DNA of 64,000 nt from Cyprinodon diabolis (taxonomy: Eukaryota > Chordata > Actinopteri > Cyprinodontiformes > Cyprinodontidae). This document shows, piece by piece, positions 55,715 through 64,000 of the stretch; within the stretch, counting starts at the first letter, position 1, and every line of letters begins with the position of its first letter. The translations under genes were made by a program, and so were the position numbers. Where the stretch lies: contig CM060072.1 in NCBI GenBank assembly GCA_030533445.1, forward strand, positions 27,838,766 to 27,902,765, read 5' to 3'. The notes under the pieces were generated by a model. The model had not been told where the DNA came from. It saw nothing but the letters and a program-made list of their open reading frames with translations, and did not search any database.

Positions 55715-58700
55715 CTGGGAGAGCAATAAAAACGACAAAATTGAGACAGATACACATGACAGAATGTTAGAAATATAGTGGATAGTTTTGTTATTGAAAA
55801 CCAAAGCTCTAAGTAAAAATCGAAATGATATTTTGGATTGTAGCAACTCATAATTTCTGAAAAAAACAAACCTTGTTTTGGACAATTCCTGTTTGAATGT
55901 CATTGATTGGATCAATATAAAAGGAGGTTTTTGATCAATGTTCACCTATTTCCAAGTTTTATAAAGGGATAAAAATCTGAAGACTGTGAGAACTGAAAAC
56001 TGAAGCAATACATGTAGAACAGAAAATATTAATTTTCATAACAGACTGAAGCATTGCATTATAAGTTAAAGACAAAGTCACAAAGAGTTATATAAAACAA
56101 TTACAATAAGATATAAAACATACAACAAAAGAAACATCATGACATAAAAGCAAAGCAGAACAGAAGAGTTTTTAATTGACTTCAAATAATGTATAGCATA
56201 AATAAAAAACTAATGCTGCTTTGTTATTCAAGTTGTGTGGAGCTACAGTATATTTGGGCCATAGAGTTTGCCTTTAAATAATCCATTTGTTGTTTTTTTT
56301 TATTTTTTTTGCACTTTATTTACGTTACTTTGTTTTAATTTCAAATGTAATCAGCATTTTCTTTATTTGTGTTCTTTTTTATAATCGCATTCTCTGCTCT
56401 AACTGGCTGTTTCACATTACAGGTCACTGAAATGTACTGATGTGTAGAAATGTTGGATATTAGTTAGAGACAAAAACATTTTTTTTGTGCTGAGCAATGC
56501 TTAAAAGAGTTTCAGAACTCCTTCTTTTCCTACATCCACTATAACGTCCATAAACTTAAAGCCTCAGTAACTCAACACCATTGTGTCCTTGCAGTGACAT
56601 TACTGTCAAAAACAAAGCATTGAATCTGCTTGTGCTGGAGAGGGGTAACTCTACACTGCAGATGAAGGTCAGGCGACTCCAGGAAGTAGCCGTGTTGCCT
56701 TCACAAAAGTTGGAGAAAATAAATATGGTAAAATAAAAAAAAGACACCAAAGACGAAGAAAGGTGATTTTTTTCTTCGGCCTTCTGTTATTTCAACACAT
56801 TCTACCTCAACATTTAGCTCTAAGTGGTTAACTTTCAGCAGAGGACGGACGGACGGAAGGTATGAGCAGTGATAAGACCAACAGAGCAGCCATAACACCC
56901 TCTGCACTGTTCCCAAGGTTCCTGTGATTCTCCTCTGTGTTTTGTGTCTCCATGTTACACAAACAGCACAGCCAAGGTTACCAGCAGGCAAACACTGCAG
57001 CATTTAGGAAAGGAGCTTAGCCAAGGCAGCCAAGGAGCTGGCTGAGCAAACCTCAAGATGTGACAGGACTCCTGGACCCCGCCTTAGAAGGAATGAAACA
57101 GGAGATATTCCTTTGGAAAATATTAATCGTTCTGTAATCACCATCAAATTTCCTAATGGAAATATCTATAGGGCATTTGTATTTAAACTTTTTACGAAAA
57201 GGAAACATTTCCAACACTTCCTTTATCAAATATCAGCCAAAAATTAAGAAACCCTCAGGGTTGGTCCAAACAGCCCAGTTGCAGAGCAGGGTTTTTAGAC
57301 TAATTGGTCATAATTCTTCTCCGAGTATCAGGTTCCTAGCTTTCTGAAATGGTAAAGTCAGGAAATATACCCCAAAACTTACTCTGAGTTACCACCCTGT
57401 TCATGAAATGGGGGACTGATACCAGTGACTACTTTTCTCAAAACAGTTTCATGTCTTTAGGTTGGGTCAAGATGCATTAGTTCTTCCTTTCACCTCTCAG
57501 GCTGAGTTGGGCTGGTGATGTGAAGCTCATGTGTCAAACATGTAGAGTTAGTTGCAGTTTCTTTGGATTAATCAACAAAGTTGCTCCAATAGCCTTTTCA
57601 CTTAAACCAAATTTTGGATTAAAATCTACAGTTTGTTGTCATTGAGGTTATTTCTGCCTGATATAAACGTTTTTATATGGAATAAAGCTATGAAGAGGGA
57701 AGTTATATCTCATTTTATTTCATCTTTCAAAGAAGGTAGAAGGTGCACTGTAGCTTTTTTAATCTGAAATTCACTTCATTTATCTGCCAGGAAAGGAGTT
57801 TAGTTTACATATAGGCCAGAAACTAGTGCAACACTGTTCTGCTTTTCTCTCTTTATTTAAAAAGACAAAACTGAAATTAAATGGAATCGGAAATAAATAA
57901 TCATTGTGAGTTTTGTTATATCTGTAAATTAAAATCAACACACTAAGGCAACTGCACTGTCCTTCAGGCATTTATTGTTCGCAAAGACGGCCAGTCATCT
58001 CACTGAACAAATCTAAAGAGGAGGGACGACAACAAAAAGCTCATACTGTAGTAGTAGTACTATCAGTCATAGTATCCTTTGTTAAACAATATACATTTTC
58101 AATGTTTTTGTTTTAAGGACATTTTAAAAAAAGCTTACTGCAGGCCCCATTTCACAAAGCAGGCTTATTGGTAATCCAGTTCAGTTCTAGGATAAATTCC
58201 TTTATACCCTGTTTTTTTTTTTTTTCATTTCAGAAAGCTAGGAAGCCATTACCTTGAGTAAGATGACAAACAACTCTGAAAAAACCCATAAAGTCACAAC
58301 GTGGACTTTGTGACGTAAAGAGTTGGCACATGTTAGTTATTTTAAATGATTCCTCAGGTCACTATACAGCGCTTGACACTATCAAGGCTACCAATGGGGC
58401 TTCCCTCTTAAAATAATGACTATGTAAGTTGGGAGAAGATGCACCGTCGTTGACCAGGTTATGTGACCTGGAAGAACGTATCGCTGTAATACCACAGTTC
58501 TTATATCATCATGGAGCTAAGGCTTTTGCTTTACTATTTTTTTTCGCCTGCTTGACTACTGGTAACGGCTGAGGCAAGGAAACAGTTTAAACCTTCTGAG
58601 GAGGCCAAAAAGAGAAAACGGGAAAGGGATTGCATGTAAGGAAAAGCAAGAGACCAACATGGAGAGGAGTTTGTTCCTTGGAGCAGGCTGAAAGAAGTAA

Positions 58701-61700
58701 CCAATTCTCTTTTCTCAATTCTATTATTAGGCTGGTAAGTTAAAACTTTGTATACAGTCAGATATCTTTATTTTTGATGTTTATTAGAAGCAAAATACAG
58801 GCAGACAAAGCTAGCAGGCTACAAACAAAAGCTACCAGAACCCCACAGCCTAAATGTATAAATCTCAGACATTCCGCAAAAAAGACAGATTCCTAATTTC
58901 ATAAAAGAAAACCAGTAGAACAAAGCAGTGGTAATCTTGTACGCCCGTGATTCTGCTTTGCTGATTTTTTTTCTATGTAATTTGCAGGGTGACTGTTTTT
59001 ACTTGCATAGACATGAAACCTCAGACGTGAAAGTTACACGTCTTACACCCCCAGTAGCCAATAGTTACACGGTGTGCTTTTAATACCCAAATGAAGATGC
59101 AAAGTTTCACCTTTTTAAACAGCTGCTTCTTCAAATGTGCGTTTTAGTGCACAGATCTTTTTTGCACCTGGGCAATAAAAATAGCTCCTGTACTGGTTTG
59201 TATCTGCTACATAAAGTTCACTTATGTCATTATTGCGTTTAATCCAATATACTATCTGCAAATCCTGGAAATATGAACGTAGGTGGTTATTCTAGTAAAT
59301 AATGGTCCTGGGGAGATTTTTAGCAATATTCCAGCTGCAAATAGTAAGTTTAAGGACATATTTAAGAAAACATAATTTCAAAGGTATGTGTATAAAGCGT
59401 ATAAATGTTTCTCTCATGGTCAGATGACCTTGATTTTTTTTCTCAATGGGCTTTTTTATTGAGCAAATAAAAAACTCTTTGCCGTTTTTTTTTTATGTTT
59501 TGCATTTAATTATTTAAGATGATCAAAAAACAAAATACTAGTGAAAGACAAAAGCATTGCATGCAGTTTTTAAATATAAGTTTTCATTATGAAGGGAAAA
59601 AAAATCCAAACCTAAATGGCTCAGTGTGATTCTATTTTCTCTAGCTACACCCGGCCTGAAGTTAACTAAAACATCCTCTAAAGCCGGAAATTATGCTGAG
59701 ATTAAAAGAAATTCAGAAACAACCCTTAATGTTGAACGTAATTACAGTAAATCACTTTGTAAAATTTCTTTGAACTGAAATGTGTCGAGTTACTGTAACA
59801 TGCTTGTTTATTAAGTACATTTAACTCAAAACTTTGGTTCAACTGAAATATTTTAGTGTCCCAATTAAGTATAACTTAATTCACCACACAAAAAACATCT
59901 GAACCAATAAAGAAGTAGACCTACATGTGCAGTTTTTGTAAATACAATCCCATTGGCCGGCTAGTTAGCAATGGGAGTGGCTAATGGGTACAGCTTAATT
60001 CTGCTGGGTAGCAAGTTTTTGTTTGTTTCAGAGAAATGGCGTTTCTGGCTCTTAAATTATTAATATCAGTGATCTCCTAATTTGGCTAATATCAAGGTGT
60101 ATTCATTTAATACTTTATTTTGCATTTTGTGTTTTTTATCTGAAGACATACACTTGCCTAATTTTATGTATTTGTTATGTTGCCATGGGGGCATTTTAAT
60201 AAAACTTTTATCTTTTACCTAACACAAAAACTAATGAATAAATTGCTGCAAACAAATCCACCAGAAAAATCATTTAAACCTAAATAAAAATAAAAAAGTT
60301 ATTTCAGAGGCACCTGAAAATGTTTGAATTCTGGTTAAGTATTCTGGTTTACAGTATGATTTAGATCATTTATTGGACTGGAAATGGGTGTAAAGCTATT
60401 TCTAAACCTTTTGACTCCATCAAACTATGGAGGACCAGGAGAGCCAGTGGGAAAAAAAAAAAAACAACCATTACAAATTAAACATTTAAATCATACATTT
60501 ATGAATCCTAATTAAACTGTTTGATTATAGTAAATTTTATATAAAATCATTAAAGAGGAATTGTAAATTGTATTTTTCAGTCTATTATATAATATTGCAA
60601 CAGCTTGTTTATTTCCGTTAACTGAAACTAACAAAATGAAAAAACTGGAATTAAAAAAAAAAAAAATTCAGTTATTGAATTAAAAGTAAAAACTACACCT
60701 TGCTAAAAAGCCGAAACTAACTGAGTCAGGAATTAAAGTTTACAAAGCTAATGTGCTTAGTTTTCGTTTGTGTCTGTGTATCATAATGCATTAATATAAA
60801 ATTGATGTAGAGTTTTTGGTTGCTTTTTAATTTTTTTTATTATGCCAGTAGATGGCAGTTACAGCAGTCAGGTAATTTTTTCACCTGGGATTTTATTTCT
60901 ATTTTTCTGCCCCTGACATATCATATTACACACTAGAGACTAACAAACTGCAATTACACATCGCTTTTCAAAAAGGATTTTTTATTATAAGATAACATTT
61001 TTAAATTTTAAATGAATGGATCCTTTTCATTGACTTTCTTGGTCTTCCATAGTGAACCAGAGTAAGAACTATTATCCATGAATGGGGAAAACATGGAACA
61101 GTGGTGGTCCCCCACAAGAGACCAGGACACAGGGAAGACTCCTCAGAAAGGGCACAAAGGAGCAGCAACAACATGTAAAGACCTGCAGGCCTTAGTTATG
61201 GTCAGAGTTTATGCCTCCATCATCAAAAAGACACTGGCCATAAATGAGCTGTATGGCAGAGATCCAAGACCAGAAGTAGAAAAAAGATTAACAGAGAAGG
61301 AATAAAATATTCTGTGGACTGGCGAGATAAAAGCTGAAGCTAATGGAAAGTTTTTCTCATAATAACACCAGGTTTCAGACAAACAGTATTGTTCCAACAG
61401 CATATAAGTAAAGTGGAGGTAATATGATGTTCAGGGCCCCGTTGCTGTTTCAGAAAGGCTTTGATAAATAGACCAATGAATTCAGCTGTTCACCAAAACA
61501 TCCTCTGCTGGTGACCACGGCAGGAAAACAACCCAAAACACCAGCAAGTCTCACTCTGAGTGGAAAAAGTGGATTGTATTCATTACTCTATGAGTAAAAA
61601 ATAAGAAATCTGTAAAAGGGTAAACACTTTTTCACACCACTGTACAGTTAGGAGAATTCTGGGACACACGCAGAAAAGAAATAACCAGAGAAGCATCACA

Positions 61701-61742
61701 TAACATAGAAAGAGGAGATAATATAATGAAGACAGACTTTAC
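55715..61742. other. scn4b intron 1
   Basis: About 6.0 kb. Apart from the Tc1 fossil at 61030-61646 I recognise nothing coding. Short AT-rich blocks, a poly-T run near 58.2 kb and a palindrome-poor AT-rich stretch at 59.4-60.9 kb are the only visible structure. Confidence 0.6.
61030..61646 (+). pseudogene. Tc1 transposon fossil (different subfamily)
   Basis: Ordered blocks match a second Tc1 subfamily: ATTATCCATGAATGGGGAAA and ACATGGAACAGTGGTGG, GACCTGCAGGCCTTAG, AAAAAGACACTGGCCA, AATATTCTGTGGACTGGCGA (the catalytic W-T-D-E region), AATTCAGCTGTTCACCAAAA and AACACCAGCAAGTC. It ends in ACTTTTTCACACCACTGTA, a typical inverted-repeat end. The transposase is cut by deletions and stops; the left inverted repeat is missing. 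The open frame at 61078-61305 belongs to it. Confidence 0.8.
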
Positions 61743-61815
61743 CAAGCAGCAAAGTGAAGGCTGCGTATGGGGAGCCAAGCTTGGAGGGTTCAACCCCAAT
61801 CCACCGTACCTCCAT
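61743..61815 (-). CDS. scn4b: scn4b exon 1 (signal peptide)
   Basis: The start lies in an excellent Kozak context (GCCATGG). The exon encodes MEVRWIGVEPSKLGSPYAAF then TLLL and ends one base into codon 25 at the donor CTTG|GTAAAG (phase 1). With exon 2 it makes a signal peptide of about 31 residues, ending near SAQG before LEMSVGK, which lines up with the mature start of mammalian beta-4. The frame stays open upstream, but I saw no better ATG. A Tc1 fossil begins 97 bases past the donor. Confidence 0.85.
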
Positions 61816-63600
61816 GGCAGCTGGCTTTGTCTGAGACAAAGATCCAGCCCTGGCTCTTTTTGATTCTGAAATTCCCTTCAGACAAACCCTGCTTTCCAGA
61901 TGTGAGGGTAAAATCTGGAGTCCCAAACAAAAAGCTGCTGTAGTTCGAAAGTCTCTCTAACTCCTACAGATGCACTCATGGAGGAAATGCTGTAGATCAG
62001 GCAGAGGGCAGAAGATAAGGAGGAGAAACAGCAGAAAAATGTGGGAAAAAAGGAAAAAATATTTCAGTGCGATGTTAAAACTTTTCCATAATGTACAAAA
62101 AAAATAAAAAATAGAAAGCCTTAAAGTAACAGCTCCTTTCTGTTCTCTAAAGTAAAACAGTAGAGTTTAGGTCTGTGCCTACCTGCTCCTGTGGCCGGCC
62201 GGCTGGCTTCACAGCTGAGTCAGTGTGGGACGGGACGGAAGCACAGCGGCAAACTCTCACTGCGCAGAGTCAGGGTTCACACAAGGAGAAACTGCCAGCC
62301 AGCACTTTCACTGCAGAGACAGCCACATTGCAGTGCCAGCTAGGAGGGGAGACAATCAAGGAGGAGAGACCTAGGGGGGTGGGAGGTTCAGCAGTGCAGA
62401 CAGACAGGAGGGATACAGGGTTCCATCCCTGTGCAGGACCTCAGCAAGTTGCATCTATCCCAACATCTTCCCTTTAGATGCTTATGGTTTTTTTGCTTGT
62501 CATCTCTTGCTGGCTGCATGCCATCCCCACTTGTCTGGTTCCCCATTCTTCAACCTGCCCCAGTTTCCCCACCTCACTCTCTCCCATTGCCTTACCTTCT
62601 ATTGTCAGGGGGCGGCAGCCTTTGCTGAGTGCTTTTAATAACAGGTAAAAGTCTGCAGTGCTGCTCGGGGAGGAGGGTGTGTGGTTCAGCTTCAGTGTCG
62701 TGTCCGGGACGCACCCCAATTCATACACTTGTACTTTCATTCTTACTTCAGCATGAGAGATACAGCAGGAGAGTCAAAAATGTAGATAGTTTTCTCCCTT
62801 TTTTTCTGAAAAAACGTTTCTGTTTATAATCAGCATTTGCAGCATTACTCGGCAGATTCAGTTGATGACAGGACAGCTTTTTCTTTGCTCCATGGTGAAT
62901 TCCTCATGATTCTAGCTACAAACCTCTGAGTATCTTTCTATTGGCAACATTATCACGGTACATCTTGATTAAAACAAAATTCTGATTGGCTGGTAAAAAT
63001 ATTAGGAGAAAATATAACTTACTGGAAACCAGTGATGTGAAAAGGGGAAATTGTTGATCTGGACACAGTGGTAGAGCTAGAAAATTTTGCATGGGGTAAG
63101 TGTCAAAGGAGGCTTAAAATGTCTAGGCAGAGAGGCAGTGCTGGACTACTTTGAAATATGCAGGCAAAACTTTCAATTAACATTATGAGGTGAGATAACA
63201 GTCAAAAATAGATTCATAGATGTCTGACTGTGTAAAGGCAAGTCACTTATGTAAATAAATGTAGGATTTAACTTTGTTTCGTGATTTCATGTCAAAGCAA
63301 CATATGCTCTTCATCTGTTAGAAAATATGTTTAAAAAGTATAAATACCAGTTAGAAAGTTAGAGCTTCAAAACATTATAAGGGCAAATAACACAATTGTA
63401 AAAACAGACCACAAATTTACAGAAACAAATCCCATATATATCAGTACAAATAGCAAATTCAGGAATTTATGATTACAATTTCTAATGTTGAATTCTGGTT
63501 CACTAACCTTCTCAGTGTTTTGGGGACAAACTTTGAGTTTCTGAAGAAGTTGGTTGTTGGATGACGTCACTGTTGAACCTCTGAGGATTTCTGAATCCAT
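61816..63600 (-). promoter_or_regulatory. scn4b upstream region
   Basis: 5' UTR and promoter of scn4b must lie here. On the gene's strand GAGCAG|GTAGGCAC near 62180 looks like a splice donor and TTTCAG near 61870 like an acceptor, so a non-coding first exon in the GC-rich 62180-62450 stretch is possible. The open frames in 62.2-62.8 kb have no recognisable motifs. Confidence 0.35.
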
Positions 63601-64000
63601 CCAGGTTGGTTAGGAGGAATCCTGCTTTGACAGTTACTCGTTGGTCCAGGGGGAACACACAGGGTCAGATCCATGAGAGCATCATGATCAAAGAGGACAA
63701 ACTAGAGTACCGAATCCAAGAGCCGATCCGGAGTCAAAGCCAGGTGATCCGAGACCCAGAGCAAATTCAGGGGAGAATCCCGAAATAAGGTCGGGGCACA
63801 GTAAACAGGTCAGGGATCCTAAAAAGGACACCATGACAGGTCTGATAGGGATCAAACAAGCTCAGAAAATCAAGAGGTAGAATCAGGTCATAATCAGGCA
63901 GACAAGTAGCATTAATGCTGGAATGAATTCACCAATGGCTTGTAATAATCTGGCACTAGTGACTGCTCTGAGAGCTGGTTATATAATCAGGAGAGCAGGT
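63600..64000. repeat. possible interspersed repeat at right edge
   Basis: The style of this stretch (repeated AATCAGG, AGACC and CAAAGCCAGG phrases ending in TTATATAATCAGGAGAGCAG) resembles teleost transposon or LTR sequence. It runs off the window and could not be assigned. Confidence 0.3.

Larger units (their letters stand above)
54000..61815 (-). other. scn4b: scn4b gene, complete coding region (5 exons)
   Basis: The five minus-strand exons (61743-61815, 55551-55714, 55246-55465, 54315-54444, 54000-54096) join in frame to 227 codons plus stop; human SCN4B has 228. The product is the beta-4 auxiliary subunit of voltage-gated sodium channels: a signal peptide, one extracellular V-type Ig domain, one membrane helix and a short cytoplasmic tail. 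It modifies gating and can link covalently to the alpha subunit; in mammals its tail acts as an open-channel blocker that underlies resurgent current. Intron phases are 1, 0, 1 and 2 and all splice sites are GT/AG. N-glycosylation sequons: N46, N74, N111, N118. It is transcribed in the same direction as dscaml1, as in human 11q23. A ray-finned fish may have a second copy elsewhere, so a/b naming cannot be decided. Confidence 0.94.

Noticed and set aside
55450..55945. longer overlapping frames extending from scn4b exon 2 into its introns
   Set aside because: Splice sites and the match to mammalian beta-4 define the exon; the extensions are intron read-through.
62175..62829. several open frames of 65-100 codons upstream of scn4b
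   Set aside because: Overlapping on both strands, no recognisable motif, typical of GC-richer promoter DNA.
1..64000. CRISPR array, tRNA or rRNA genes
   Set aside because: No regularly spaced direct repeats and no tRNA or rRNA sequence recognised by eye; a tRNA scan was not possible.

Overview
This 64 kb window is vertebrate nuclear DNA, almost certainly from a teleost fish. It is AT-rich with many microsatellites. It carries parts of two vertebrate genes with small exons and GT/AG introns, and a teleost-style set of mobile elements (BEL/Pao LTR retrotransposon, Tc1, hAT, LINE-like 3' ends, MITEs). There are no bacterial-type operons, no CRISPR array, and no rRNA or tRNA gene that I could recognise. 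Species cannot be fixed by eye; a percomorph is my guess.

Both host genes lie on the minus strand. (1) dscaml1, a neuronal Ig-superfamily adhesion receptor, is represented by its first three coding exons: exon 1 (signal peptide) at 35826-35868, exon 2 (first Ig domain) at 16917-17237 and exon 3 (start of the second Ig domain) at 11759-11905. The rest lies beyond the left edge. (2) scn4b, the beta-4 subunit of voltage-gated sodium channels, is complete in five coding exons between 61815 and 54000. They join with consistent splice phases into 227 codons, against 228 in human. Human chromosome 11q23 has the same two genes in the same order and orientation, but with FXYD2/FXYD6, TMPRSS13, IL10RA and TMPRSS4 between them. 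I saw none of those in the roughly 18 kb separating the fish genes.

Layout: 1-6500, an apparently intact BEL/Pao retrotransposon with a 1921-codon polyprotein, inserted in sense orientation in dscaml1 intron 3; the visible 102 bases of its two LTRs are identical. 7093-7943, a decayed hAT element with an 8-bp target duplication. 9.3-16.9 kb, exon 3 plus dispersed repeats and Tc1 relics. 17.2-35.8 kb, the 18.6 kb intron 1, with repeats, a hAT MITE, a LINE tail, homopolymer G/C tracts, a CpG-dense patch and possible regulatory sequence. 36-54 kb, intergenic, with LINE tails, microsatellites, two terminal-inverted-repeat elements and two apparently identical Tc1 transposons with intact transposase genes; the second Tc1 sits inside an older dispersed repeat. 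54-61.8 kb, scn4b, with a Tc1 fossil next to exon 1. 61.8-64 kb, the scn4b upstream region.

I found no undescribed multi-gene system. The points most worth following are the altered channel-blocking segment of scn4b, the young mobile elements, inverted MITE copies flanking dscaml1 exon 2, and a CpG-dense patch followed by a consensus splice donor inside dscaml1 intron 1. All splice sites, homologies and identities were read by eye; no search or alignment was run.
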